Both the position numbers and the translations under genes were made by a program. Under the pieces are notes generated by a model, which saw nothing but the letters and a program-made list of their open reading frames with translations, was not told the DNA's origin and searched no databases. A stretch of 64,000 nucleotides of DNA from Dermatophagoides farinae (Eukaryota > Arthropoda > Arachnida > Sarcoptiformes > Pyroglyphidae): assembly GCF_024713945.1 (NCBI RefSeq), contig NC_134679.1, forward strand, positions 2,175,001 through 2,239,000. The letters run 5' to 3'. Every line of letters begins with the position of its first letter. Positions within the stretch are counted from its first letter, which is position 1. Of this stretch, positions 1 to 12,810 are shown one piece after another.

Positions 1-1563
1 AACAAAACAAAAAAACAAAAAAAAAACAAGTCATTAGAAAGCAATCCTCTTAAGTGGTTGTTGCGTGTTTTGTTTTGTCATTTCAAAAATTTTCATTTTC
101 TCTTCATTCATTTAGCCACACACACAGAATAACTATCGATTCATTTCCATGTTGGGGTTCATCAATTTGATTATCATCATCATCATCATCATTGAATTAA
201 TTCATTAACACACACACAATGTATTTTCCTCGTTTTTTTTGTTGTTGTTGATTTCATTATGAAAAAAAAACCAATGAATGAATCAGGAAGAACGAGGACA
301 GCCAAAAGATTAATAACACTATACTCTATTCTTCATTGTATTCTGGGATGTTTATTTATTTGTTTTGTTTTGTTTTGTTTTGTCCGCCAAACCATCATCC
401 ATTATAATCAATGGAAGCAAAAAAAAATCATAAAACAATTGACTGTCTCATTGCCACTCTCTCTCTCTCTCTCTCTCTCAAAATGGATACACACAAATGG
501 TAATCAAAGACAATAATTTCTGTCATAATTAATTTAATTATAATTATGTCAAATTTTCTTTTTTTGTCTCTCAAATTGAATTTCTATAGTTTTGAAATGA
601 ACAAAACAAAACAAAACAAAAAAAAAATTTAAAATTTTTCAACTGATAACCAATGTGATTGATAAATGTAATTAAAAATAAAATAGATAATGAAAAGTTT
701 TTCCATTCATTCATGGACAATGGTCATACAAATAAATGGGATAGATTAATATTCATTATGATGATCATCATCATTGATGACAATGCAACTTTTGGATAAA
801 ATTGTGTTTATAATTCAATTTGACAATTTATATTACACACATGCTTGTAGCTAAAAAAAAGTGATTTGTTTCAATTTATTTATTTTTTTTCCCTATTTCG
901 AGATGAAAACATCAACGATAACAAAACAATTGAAGATTGTCAACACATTTTAACAATAATTGAAATTGGATTGAAATGACCAATAAAGTGAATGTGATGT
1001 GGTGGCTTTTTAAGTAATATAATAATTCTTCAACCAAATGGATTCTGATTCCAGACTGTCTGTGTATGTGTGTGTGTCTGCATATTCATTTATTTGGTTG
1101 GAAAAAAAATCACTATTGGTCAATCTACTAAATTGTTTTATTAAATTATAGATCAGATTGTCAACTGATATTAGCAATAATGTTTTATGGGACATTTTTT
1201 GTTTTTGTTTTCGTTTATTTTCTTTTCGACAACATAAGTTGATTTGGTTTTTTTTTCTGTCTTCTTTCTTTCGGCTGTTTAGTTCAATTTTCATGATTGA
1301 CAGTTTTATTTTTTTTTCGTTTATTTATAATTGAAAAAAAATCAACAAATAGTGGATAGTGGTCAGCATTCGAAAACAAAAACAACAACAATGTCACCAT
1401 GTATTACGAACGGCAAAAAAATGTGGAAAACAAACCATTGTCAAATCTAATTTTCATCTAGTCATTTTGATCCAAAATAGCTGTGTCTTTTGGTTTCAAA
1501 TTTTTCGTTTTCAAAAAAAAAGTTTTTAATTAAGAAAAAAAAATTTCTTTTCACAACACATAC
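1..1563. other. intron and/or 3' flank of the SHOX-like gene
   Basis: No coding exon is supported here. The preceding SHOX-like exon ends at a good minus-strand donor at 1563-1562, so at least part of this stretch should be the intron before the last homeodomain exon. I looked on the minus strand for the rest of homeodomain helix 3 (W-F-Q-N-R-R) and did not find it, so that exon should lie left of the window. The DNA is AT-rich with a CT run at 457-479, GTTTT-type runs and short ATC repeats. Confidence 0.5.
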
Positions 1564-3300
1564 CTGTACACGTGCTTCCGAAAGACCTAATCGTTGTGAT
1601 AATTCTTCACGCATAAATGCATCCGGATAATGTGTTTCATCAAATAATCGTTCCAATTCATTCAATTGTTCTAATGTAAAATTTGTACGCGATCTTCGTT
1701 GTTTTATTTTATTACTACCGTTATTGTGTTGATGATTGACCGACGATGATGTTGTTCCATTTAACAATGAATGATGCGGATGATGATGATGGTGTTGGTG
1801 TTGGTGTTGGGAAGCGGCAGCAGCTGCTGCTGCTGCCGCCGCCGCCGCTGCTAAACGTAATGATAATGATGCCGGTGATTGTACACGATCATTCTCTTTG
1901 AAATTATTTTCATGATGATGATTACCAATCAAATCTAATGTATGATGTGAATGAATCGATCGTGAATTTGAATTTTTCATATCCATTATCATCATTTGAT
2001 CAGGAACATTGATTGTTTCATTGATTGTTGATGATGGTGATTCACGTTTAACATCATGTTGTACATTAATCGTATCATTACTATCATTTTGATCATCTGA
2101 TTGTTGTTTTGGATCTGGTGATCCATTTTTCACTACAAAAATAAAAACAAAGAAATATTTTTTTTTCAATAAAATCAGATTGTTTTTCCATTCTGATAAA
2201 TCATCAATATTATTGGTTATGATGATGATGTCATTGTTTATTATCAAATTCACAATGATTATTTGTGTGTGTGTGTGTGTGTGTTTTTTTTTTTTTGCTT
2301 TATTTGTTACGAATCTAATTTAATTAATTTGACATGTGCAACTCTTTTTTTCCCCCTGTAACCGAATGATAATTCATTATTGTTTGTCATGTTCAATATG
2401 TTGTGTATTTGTATGTGAATGAATCGATTCCACAAGAGAATTACGCCACAAATGTTTACATTGTATTAGTCTTTCGTTTTTTTTCTTTTTGGACCAAACT
2501 TTTCGATTCAATGTTGTTGTTATTGTTGATCTACAACAATATTGGCTTCGTCGTTTTTGTTTGTTTATTGTTAACTCCGGAACTAGGAATTTTTTTTTAT
2601 TGAAAAACTTTTTTTCTTCCCTTCATCTTCATCATCATTCATTAATTCATTAACTAACTGTTACATTTTTTTTTATTGTAAAAGAAATTTTTTTTTTTTT
2701 GACCAAAACAAAATGATGCTTACCAAATTGATGATGATGATCATCATCATCGATAATTTCTTTAACATTTTTAATAACAAAAACTGATGAATCACTTGGT
2801 ATCATTGGTGTACATAGTTTATCCATTGTATTTCTTGTTGTTGGAAACACTTCAGAATCAATAAAATGATGAAATGGTAATGCTGTCGTTGTTGCCGGTG
2901 GTGGTGGCGATCTTTGATGAATTAATTGTTGTTGAAGTTCATGAAATCTTTCAACCATCGAATCGAAATTGAATTTTGTATGTAAATTCAATGGATCCAA
3001 ATTTGAATGATGATGATGATTATTATTATGAGGATGATGGACAGCAGCCGCAGCAGCAGCAGCCGAAAAAAATGGTAATGAATAAATAGATGACCATGGT
3101 GTTGAACCGGATGGTAATGATGATGATGATGATGACATCTTGATTAGATTTTTAATCACAAACGATGATGATGAAGACGAATTTGACAATGATTCAATAA
3201 TAATCTTATCTTTTTTCGGTAAAAATGATTGTCGATCTTGATGGTGATCACTAGTCGATGTAGTAAATGATTTGGCCACAAATTCCTGTAATTGTTCCAT
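1564..3300 (-). CDS. SHOX: SHOX-family paired-class homeobox transcription factor, first two coding exons (partial)
   Basis: This is a nuclear DNA-binding transcription factor. Coding exon 1 is 3300-2724 (donor GTAAGC) and exon 2 is 2132-1564 (donor GTATGT). They join in frame to 382 residues. The N-terminus, [12 protein letters not shown], matches the conserved start of vertebrate SHOX/SHOX2 (MEELTAFVSKSF), which fixes the start codon. Homeodomain residues 1-46 occupy about 337-382; the part starting [19 protein letters not shown] is SHOX-like. The exon stops between homeodomain residues 46 and 47 (V-Q | V-W), a common homeodomain intron site, so W48-F-Q-N51 and any OAR tail must be in an exon beyond the window. 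The linker carries poly-Ala (encoded near 1817-1850 and 3045-3065), His-rich and Ser-rich runs from expanded trinucleotides. The reading frame is intact. The likely Drosophila counterpart is CG34367. Confidence 0.9.
2133..2723 (-). other. SHOX-like intron 1
   Basis: This is a 591-bp intron between the two coding exons. It starts with GTAAGC (2723-2718) and ends with TTTTTGTAG (acceptor AG at 2134-2133). It contains a GT run at about 2264-2284. Short open frames in it, on either strand, are low-complexity. Confidence 0.75.
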
Positions 3301-3682
3301 TCATTCATCCAACAGAAAAAAAACAACAATGTTGGAATCGATGAATAAATTGGAGAAAAAAAATTCAAATAGAATGATGCAAGTAGTTTGTAGCCATTAT
3401 TTTATCTTATTCGTTGTGTGTGTGTGTGTAACTACAACCAAAACAAAAAAAAATACCGAGATTCAAGTTTCATATACACTTGAAGAATATACTTAATATA
3501 TAGTGTAAACGAAATTCTGGAAATTTTTTTTTTTATTTGACTAATGCTTGAAATTCATTGCTATCGCTATATAATATCACCGCCCGTTATTTAATTGATA
3601 CAATTGAATACATTCACACGCAAACACTATACAAAACTAAGTAATGTACCACCTTTGTAGTTCCCACCCATTATGAATTCTG

Positions 3683-3695
3683 ATTGGCTAGCTAG
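3683..3695 (-). promoter_or_regulatory. candidate CCAAT (NF-Y) box upstream of the SHOX-like gene
   Basis: Read on the minus strand this site is AGCCAATCAGA, close to the NF-Y consensus. It lies about 390 bp upstream of the SHOX-like start codon, with a G-rich GGGTGGGAA element at about 3664-3672 just downstream. The block is less repetitive than its surroundings. Assignment as a promoter is inference from motif and position only. Confidence 0.3.
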
Positions 3696-6600
3696 TGGAA
3701 CAAAATAAACAACAACAACAACAACAAAAAATTGTCTCTGTGTATACCCTGAAACCCTGTTTTATGTTCAATGTTTTGTTCTGGTAGTTTGGCGCATCCA
3801 TAAAGTTTTTTTTTTTGGTAAAAAGGCAGCCTTTCAAATATAAGTCATTTAGTGTGTGTAAGTCATCGTTACTGACATACACACACTTATTTCTAGCCAA
3901 TTTCAATCCAAAATGGCAATATTTAATTAATAATAAAAAACAAATTAATGATAAATTAACATATTTGTGTGTCTCTCTCTATATAATAAACATTTTCATA
4001 TGATTCGCCGTTGTCTCTGATCTTTTTTCCTTCTTAATATGAATGGCTACAATTGAAAGATTCTTTTTTTTGTTTTACTTGATCAAGAAGATTCATTACC
4101 ATCACTATTTTGATATGGTGATGATGATGATGATGATGATCGTTCACGCGTTTTTTTCCCGTTGGTTGTTTTCATCTTTTTTTTCAGTTTTTTTTTCTAC
4201 TTTATCTCGCTCGAATGGAATTAAATGGCTCATTTAATCACAATATGATACCAGCCAATTCATTCCATTTATTTTAATTCAAAGAAAATATGAGTCTAAT
4301 TAGACTATAGCTTTGCAACAAAAATAAAAGGAAAGAGAGACTTGACTAACATAGACTTGACATTAATTCGTAATCCATTATTGATGATGATGATGATAAT
4401 GATGACAAAAACAATGCTGATGTTTTAAAAAAACAACCAAGAATACTGGTTCAAGTTGTTGATGACATTTTTTCTGGTTAAAATTACCAAAAAAAAAAAA
4501 AAAAAAAAAGACAAAATGAAATGAATTTAAACAAAACTTGGATCCTTGAAATTTGTGATTTGAAATTTCAATTGTTATTCAATCAAATATTGGCACTAAA
4601 ATTGTTATCGATTCATAGATCATCATCATCATCATCATGGATCACTAAGCTGAATGTTTTTTTTCTCTTTCGCCATTCATTGATGATTGAATTCAAATCG
4701 AAACACATTATTGTTTGTGTGTGCGGGTGTTTCGATTGAAAAAAATTTATATTTGATTGTGGAACAGAATCGAATAACAGAAAAAAAATATTGACGTATT
4801 ACTTTTACCTTAAATGTGTTCAAATGATATATTTTTCATTTTTTCCACCGTTTTCAAAGAATACATTTTCAGAATCAAACAAATGATCCATGATTATTTG
4901 GTGTAAAGGCAATAATGCATTGGTGACAACTATTATAACCATTATGATGGTGATGACAAAATATATATATTGAAAGTGATCATGGATCATTATCATTGAT
5001 AATGATGATGATGAAAGATTTTTTTCAATCAAATTGACCTTATTTCATTTTCATTTAGGTTCGTTATAGACACAAATATATTCTGCAGAAGCATTGACAA
5101 GATAGAAAAAAGTTTCCATTTTCACTTCATTTTGCTTCTTTTCAAATGGAACGTTGAAAAGAAATGGGGGAAAAAAAAGAAATTTTTTTTTGTTTCTTTA
5201 CATGCATTACCGAAATATATCTATTGCAAATTGTAATAGTTGTAATCTAGCTAAAAGCATCTTTTAATTTGCATCAAGTGTGATATGTGTGCACCGTTTA
5301 TGATGATGATGATGATGATGATTTAATTAATTCACATTACAAACATTAGCAGAGAGAGAGAGAAAGAATGGATGATCATCAAGCCATTGTTGTTGTTGTT
5401 GTTGTTGTAGTTGAGAATTGTGGAAAAAGAGACAGAAAAATTGACAAAAAAAAAGAAAGAGTTGTTCACAATAATGAATAACTGAATTCATTCTCTTGTT
5501 CATGTATTTTATTTAATATGTAGATTCCATTTAAAGCATTCATATCTAGATTTATGAATCAAAAATTTTTTTTTATCCATACAGACTACAATGAAAATGA
5601 ATAAAAAATGAATTGTGATAATGTAACCCGTTAATGTGTCCAATGATGATGATGATGATGATGATAAGCAATATAATCAATTATCACATTTAACAGGCTA
5701 GTAAAAAAAAAACATTTACTTGTAACGAACAAAGTTTTAGCTTTTTTTTTCTCTCTAAACTATAGTTGATTAGTTGGCCCGTTTTTCTTTTCATTTTACA
5801 TAATAACCACCGGATGGGTTGATTGAATAAATTTTTTTTTCATCGAAAAAAAAATTACAAATCAAACAATCAACTACCATGATGATGGAATTTAATTTTA
5901 TAATTTTTTTTTTGCGCGCGCGGAGAAAAATCAAACAGAATATACCAATGTTCAGTTCAATCGTGTTATACGAAATTGAAAAAGGAATAAATTTCTTTCT
6001 TTGTTCAATTATTTCAAAACACCGAACAATTCAAAAAAAAAACAATTCAAATCGAAATCGAAAATTGTTTGCCAAACAATTTAATGAATGTGATGTGATG
6101 TTATGTTATGTGTGTGTGATGATGATGAAACAAACCAAATTAAAATGGCCATCGGCAATTTTTGTTACTTAAATTTATTTCTATTTCTAAAAAGAAAGAT
6201 TAATTTAACTCCATTTTCCCCTTATAATAAAAAAAAATCCTCACCATACATACAATGAACATTGGATAATCATTCAAGACTTTGAGAATTGAAAAAAATA
6301 ACATAAACAATTCACGCGGTACACCATACACCATCCATACATCGATATCATTCAATTAAGGTTATCCATGGTTAAACAACAACAAAAAAAAAACAAATTC
6401 CATAACCAAATAATAATCAATTGTGTGGCGTCTTTGGGTATGATTCAATTCTTGGTTTGTTTTGTTTTGTGTGTGTGTGTAAACAATTTCAATATCTATT
6501 TATACAATCAATACAATCATTTACCGTACAACGTGTACACGTTGATGACATCAAATGTAGTAATGATCGATAGTGTTTGTTCATTTTTATTATTTATTTA

Positions 6601-7917
6601 TTTATTATTTATTTCGCATGATAGAATTCAACAATAATAACAACAACAACAACAACAACACGTACATACACCCCGGAATGAATGAGATGATGCTGTTTAA
6701 TATGCACATGATGCACTTTTACTTTTTTTACATTCTCTTTTTCGAGAGAGAAAAAACATTTCTGTGTTACCGCATTGGAGGTCTTAGAAACAAATAAACA
6801 AACAAACAAACAAACTACGGAAAAGGAAGAGAGAGAGAGAAAAAGTAAAAAATGTATTGGTTAGTTACATAATAATAATAACACAGTATATTCTTGTTGT
6901 TGTTTTCGTTTTTGGTCAATTATGAATTGTGTAAATAATAAGAAATTTCTTCTTTTTATATTCAATCCCAATTCATCATCATCATCATCAATGTTTGAAT
7001 TCATTATTCATCATTGAAATTTTTATATGAATGAATTGTTGGGTAAATATTTGAATAATATAAATATTACACACACACACACATACTATTCATATTAAAA
7101 TCATTGTGATTCAATTTATGCTGATTGGATTGCCAAAATGTTGTTTGTGTGAGTGTGTGTAACCAGAATAAAAAACATGTTTTCATTCTACCCTTCGAGA
7201 TGGATTTTTTAAGGTAATTTTTTTTTTTTTTTTTTTTTGATTATTGATGAGAATGTTAATCAACAGAATAATCATCAGCCAATTTTGCAAATGTTTCAAA
7301 TTAATAAATTAAATTAAGACCAATATAATAATTCATCATCGGTTGTTTAGTGTTGTGACACACATGGTCATGGGCTTTATGTTTTTTTTTTGCATTCTGT
7401 GGATTCGCACTCTTTAAATAAATATTACCATTTGACATTGTGTGTGTGTGTATCTGCGTGTTTGTGGAATCATTCAAATTGAATCTTTTTTTTGCCGTTG
7501 ACGGCAAAAAAAAAAATAATGTCGTTTCATGTTGATCGAATTGAATTGAATTGAATTGAATTCATTCATTCGATGACAATAATATTGAATTCAATTTTAT
7601 AAAATTTGTCGATAAAATGTTCTTTTTAGTAAGGATGACGGTGGGTACTCAACCGATAATGTTGTTGTTCAAAGTTCATTCGAGCCGAAGTTATCAATCA
7701 AAATTTAAACATCATCATCATCCATTGATGGGGGAAAAAAATATGAATGGAATAATGGAAAAATGGTATGATTGTTATTATTATAAAGTAAATAGCAAAT
7801 CTAAATCATTTACTCTCTTCGATTCTGTGTGTAAAGATTTTATTTTTTTTTTTTTTAAATTTTATTTTTCAACACAAAAAAAAATTCGTCCATTATAAAA
7901 ACTTTTTTCTCACTTGT

Positions 7918-7941
7918 AGAGAGAGAGAGAGAGAGAGAGAA
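7918..7941. repeat. (AG)n microsatellite
   Basis: An uninterrupted AG dinucleotide run of about 24 bp, followed by a short imperfect extension. Confidence 0.9.
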
Positions 7942-10168
7942 AGAGAGTGATGATCATGATGATGATACCAATAAGAAATGGTTTTTTATTTTTATTTTCG
8001 ACCATGCCACTTAAAGGCCAACAAAAACAACAATTGCAAATCGTCAAAGAACAAAAAAAAAAAATTAACCCAAACCACTTGAGCGTAAATTGTGTCATTC
8101 TAATAAAATTTCTGTAAATGTCCGATGAATGAATGAATGAATGAATTTGACGAAAAAAAACAATATCGTTTCAGATCGGTGTCCAAAGTGAAATTCATTT
8201 ACTGATGATGATGTTTTGAAAAAAAAAATTTCGATGAACCTTATACATCTATACCATCCATACCCGAAAGCCAATTTGGACAGGAAAAAGTTATTTTTTC
8301 ATTTCTTACAAGAAAATAAAAATTGGCTGATGGTAACATCATCATTGCATCAACATTATCATGGCCAATGTTGATCATCATCATCTTATCATTTTTGTTG
8401 TCATCCGATACATACATACATACATACAACAACAATGAAGTTAATGTTGAAGTGTTTCAAATGACAATTCATAATCGTCCGTACAACAATATTGTCGTCA
8501 TTTTCACCCATCATTCACGAATCATGGAATCCGCCCCCCTCCATGAATTTCACCATATAGAAATCCAGGGTTTTTTTGGATGCTTTATAGATGACATTGT
8601 CATCATGAATCACAAATATAGCTTCAAAATACATCTAATGGATGTTGTTGTTGTTGTTGTTGTTGATAATGGATTCATTAGAATGGAATCATAGATGCGG
8701 CAAACACACAAATATAAAAAAAAGTGAACATCTCGGGTGTTTACAAAACTGGTAAGATGATGATAGAAAAAAAACTCAACCTTTAAATGATTTCTCTTGA
8801 ATCAGAATTCTAAATGTTTAAAAAGTTTCATATGGACAGATTCGTTCGAGCTTAAAGTGTGTTTTTTCTCTCTCTCTTTGTGTGTGTGTGTGTATATAGC
8901 AACATCACCAATGATAATAACGATAATGATAGCCATACATGCATCAATTGGCAATAATGATTTTGTTGTTGTTTATGGTGATCATCATCGTATATATTGG
9001 GAAAATGTACATGAAAATTATGATGATGATGATGATGATAATGATCAACTTGATGTTGATAATAGTTTTTTTTTTACAAAAAAAAGAAGAAAAATTAATA
9101 TGATTTACGCTTGTATTTTGTGTTTTGCTTTTGTTGGTTGTTTGTTGTTGTTGTTGTTGTTGTTTTTTTTTCTGAAAACACATCATGAATTTACAAAACA
9201 AAACAAAAACAAACATTTTTATTATTATGATGATTATTATTATTTACTACCAAAGAATGATATAAACTAATGATATTTTATGGAATGACTTAATTTACTT
9301 TCTCTCTCTCTTTCACACACACACACACACAAACACACACTCTATGTTTATCAAGACAATTAGCCAAATATTGTTCATTGATTCATGTTTGGTTGGTTTT
9401 TCTTTACGAATCAAACAGAACAAAAAAAGAAACAAAATTCGAATGTGTATTGTACCCAGTTTAATAGCGATCAAAATAGTTAATGTATACTGTTAATATT
9501 TGAACGTCGAAAGGATTCATTCATTTATTCATTTTTGCATTTGTGCATCAAAGCGAAAATTGTTTGTAGTAACAAAACAAAAGAAAAATGGAATTAATTT
9601 TCATATTTCATTTAAAAAAACAAAAAAAAAATATTTTTGGTTTCCATTGTTTGGAACCCCTATCGACACACACACACACACACACACGCCCATATATGGT
9701 GGTTGTTTTCTTTCTCATCGTTATCATCATCATCATTATGATCATCATGATTCACGGAAATTAATATTTTCATTTATTTAATTACTTTTTATTCAAAGAA
9801 AAAAATTTATTCTCCAAATATCATCATCACATATGGTATAATCAATCATCGAATAAATGAATGAAAATGTAAATCAATTTTTTTTTCTTTGTTATAAGTG
9901 GAAATCATATAATATAATATAATAATATAACGAAATTGAATATTGAAAATAATTAGAAAAAAAAAATAATTAATCATCTATCAAATAATTATCATCATCA
10001 TTACATAATAATTCAAAATTTTTGGAAACATTGCTTGTTTGTTGTTTCAAAAATATTGTGGATAGATAAAAGTTGGTATAATAATAATAATAATAATAAC
10101 AAATAAATATATCATCATATATGTCAGATTTTTAAGGTTTAGTCCATCCAATGTGACTAGATTATTAT

Positions 10169-11511
10169 TCAATGATTACTATAAGTAGTGCTTGTCGATT
10201 GTGATGATAAATGTTTGACGCCTTCCAATTTTTCAAAATGTTTTCGTGAATTTTTAATATTGGTCAATGTTGCTTCTGATGCTATTCAATCAATCAAATG
10301 ATTTATGATTATTGATTTGGAACAAAAAAAAAAAAAAAAGAATGAAATACTCACGAATCGATGGATCCGACATAATGACCATCACATATGTATTTGGTGT
10401 AAATTCATCGATGAATGCAGAAAATTTAGAATTTTTCACCTCCATAGATTGAAATTGTGCGGTAGATTTACTGCAGCTTAATTTAAATTGTTTGATTATG
10501 TTTGAAACTTTTTCAAATCGCTATACGAATTAATTTTTTCAATCAATAAATTTTGTTTGATAGATAAAAAAACTTACATTTATATCAGCATGACGTTGTC
10601 GTTCACAATAACAAATAACCAAAAATGTAGCCCTTTCAAACAATAATACTTCATCAGCTTCGATTATATTCGCAAAAATTCGTAATTGATTTTCAAGATC
10701 TTCAACATTTGGCACTAATGAATAAACGATAGCGGACCAAGCTTGATACAATGTTTCATCCCAGATTGAAGTTCGAAAACAAATACATTCAAGTGGCTGG
10801 GACATTTTTTTCAGATAAATTTCTCGATCTTTGAATATCTATTCATGAACAAAATGATAAAGATTTTAGATTATAATAATTCACAAAATAAATGACAATT
10901 ACAATATCACGTTGATCATCAGGTATAAGATCCATTTTATGAATTAAACAGAATACTTTGGTATTATGTGAATATTCCATTATTCCTTCTAAACAATTTT
11001 GATAGTATCGAACATCTTTTTCAATTTCTCTTGATTCCACGTCGAATAAGTAGATTAAAACTTCAACATTTTTGAAAATATTCTTCCATCATCATTATCA
11101 AGAGAAAGGAAATAAATTTAACTTTTTTTCAGCAGATTTTTTTTTGATTATTTACCTCTCGTTGTGATGCAAAATAATTTTCCATGAATGCTTCTTGACC
11201 ACCACAATCCCAAATATTGAGTACCAGATTGCCTAGAAATCGAACATGTGAATGTTCGACATCAACTAAAATAAAAAAATAATGTTTGTCCATGATGAAT
11301 TGTTAATTAATTGTTTGAAACTTACTTGTAGCACCTAATCGTCGTGTATCACGGGCAATATAATTGGCAAAAATTATTGATCGCATACTGGTTTTTCCTG
11401 AGCCACTTTTGCCCATCAATAAAACCTTTGATAATTATATATTATATATCAATTTTAATATTTTAAATGGATCAAAATTAAATTGAAAATCTGACCAACC
11501 TTTTTCTTCAT
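10169..11511 (-). CDS. RRAGA: RagA/RagB small GTPase (mTORC1 nutrient sensor), seven coding exons
   Basis: Rag GTPases act at the lysosome as RagA/B-RagC/D dimers that bring mTORC1 to the membrane when amino acids are plentiful. Coding exons on the minus strand are 11511-11500, 11425-11326, 11265-11156, 11082-10903, 10838-10578, 10520-10355 and 10281-10169. They join in frame to 313 residues, the same length as I recall for human RagA. The P-loop GKSGSGKT is at 9-16, the switch II region WDCGGQ at 56-61 and the HKMD guanine motif at 122-125. The C-terminal roadblock-like half is well conserved, including [10 protein letters not shown] and [11 protein letters not shown]. The start is the first ATG after an in-frame stop. 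Exon 1 encodes only MKKK. The acceptor of exon 4 (GATGGAAG) lacks a pyrimidine tract right beside it. Vertebrate RagA and RagB are too similar to tell apart here. Confidence 0.95.
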
Positions 11512-12209
11512 ATTATTATTATTTGTTCGTATGCTAGCTGGAGTTTGTTGGGCACAAAAAGATTAATCTACTCTTTAAGAGGCTAACGTTTGTGAGTAAC
11601 TGCAACTTTTACACTCGCCAAGTGCTTGCACTGTGTACTGGCACTGTGTATTAACTTGGCATTTGATGCGGCGAAGCTGAGCCGGCCATTCTTGCTTATT
11701 TTCAGTACAAACATAACTATTCAGTATGAGCTACTCAGTGTATGTTGTGTGTGTGTGTCTGAGCATGCGGGAAAACTTTTGAATGCCGCTGAACAGTTCG
11801 TCCAGCTCAGAAGTAGAAGTCGCTTCCAAAGAAACGCATTCTGTGGTATGTTGCTTTGACAAAGCTTTTTTTCATTGTTCTAGCTCAGCACACGTTGCTG
11901 CAGCTTTTGCATCCAATAGATGGTGCAGTCATTCAATAGAACATAGAAAGAGTTCGAATTCGAATTTTTCGAATTGATTATTGTGATAATACATGTGTCA
12001 CACGTGATTTTCATTTTGTGTGTCTGTGTGAGTGTGTATTTGATGATGAAATCTTGCCTGAAGACTGCATTCATTGGAATGATTTTTTCTGTTTTTGTTC
12101 CCGTGATCTATGATCTACTCATCGTTTGGTAAGTTATTTCGGTTATTTAACCTGATTATACCTAAAATACCTGATAACTTTTTTCATTTAAAATAAAGAA
12201 AAGAGCATT
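11512..12209. other. spacer upstream of RagA, more complex than the AT-rich background
   Basis: This is about 700 bp of mixed-composition DNA with no ORF that I recognise on either strand. It should contain the RagA 5' UTR and promoter. It contrasts with the microsatellite deserts, and part of it could be further decayed mobile-element sequence linked to the adjacent Helitron relic, but I see no diagnostic motif to show that. Confidence 0.4.
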
Positions 12210-12306
12210 TAAGATTCAATGTTGAGTGTCTTCATGCGATGAACCCACATGGTTATCCTATAGGATCTATAGACACTAACTTGGATTAAACATTGGATCG
12301 ATTATA

Positions 12307-12710
12307 ATGTTCATCCGCAATATTGAACCACAGAGTGGTTTGCTCAATGGCACGCGTTTATTTGTAAATAGACGCAGCATTGAAGCTCGAATATTGACAC
12401 GGAGGCTATGATTCATTTTGCAGCAAAACGATCGAGATCCTAAGCTACCATTCAATTTGGTGCGTGGACGATTGCCTGTCGTATTGGCTTTTGCTCTTAC
12501 AATTAATTAATGTTTTAAGGGCAATCTTTCGAAAAAATAAGTGTGTACCTTCCTACACCAGTATTGCAACATGGAATGATTTATGTGGCTTTTTGCCGCT
12601 GCAAAAATCCTAATAATCTGAAGATTTTTGTTCAGGAAATTGAGGAAAATATCAACAACGACCACAGTATCTATACCAAAAATATCGTATTTCTTCAACT
12701 TATCGATTAG
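12307..12710 (+). pseudogene. Helitron PIF1-like helicase C-terminus, disrupted
   Basis: Two frames together rebuild the end of a Helitron helicase. The first frame, from 12307, reads MFIRNIEPQSGLLNGTRLFV, like the ML-LRN-P-GLCNGTR motif of these helicases. After a TGA at 12409 it continues with LPFNLVRGRLPVVLAFALTIN, like LPF-RRQFPV-LAFAMTINKSQGQ, and ends at a TAA near 12508. The next frame, 12519-12710, reads GQSFEKISVYLPTPVLQHGM and then IYVAFCRCKNPNNLKIFV, matching the GQ-x-VGVYLP-PVFSHGQLYVA-SR block. It ends at a natural-looking stop. Upstream (12223-12270) a further frame with NPHGYP may match the NP-SG-PPH motif. One nonsense codon plus at least one frameshift make this a relic. The family resemblance is recalled, not searched. 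Confidence 0.8.
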
Positions 12711-12810
12711 CAATAATAATTATGCTGTTCGGTGTACGCAATTTTTTCAACGGTATCCGATATTGATGGCTGACCCTTTGCATAAAAATCCACCGTCGTT
12801 AAAATTGACA

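Larger units (their letters stand above)
3301..10168. other. non-coding, simple-sequence-rich spacer between the SHOX-like gene and RagA
   Basis: I see no convincing gene in these 6.9 kb. Open frames of 60-157 codons here consist of translated microsatellites (runs of Met, Asp, His, Val, Asn or Leu) and have no family resemblance. The DNA holds many (GAT/ATC)n tracts, a GA run at 7918-7941, (GAATT)n near 7541-7561, GTT/AAC runs and long poly-T (7219-7239). A perfect 16-bp palindrome lies at 6529-6544. Upstream regulatory DNA of the homeobox gene could be here, but nothing marks it clearly apart from the CCAAT-like block. Confidence 0.6.

Noticed and set aside
5912-5926. GCGCGCGCGG run considered as a promoter or Z-DNA element
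   Set aside because: It is very short and isolated, with no gene nearby; nothing more can be said from sequence.
8323-9270. Open frames of 123 and 157 codons on the plus strand
   Set aside because: They translate GAT, GTT, CA and poly-T repeats into Val, Asp, Leu and Phe runs, have no splice or family support, and overlap equally open low-complexity frames on the other strand.
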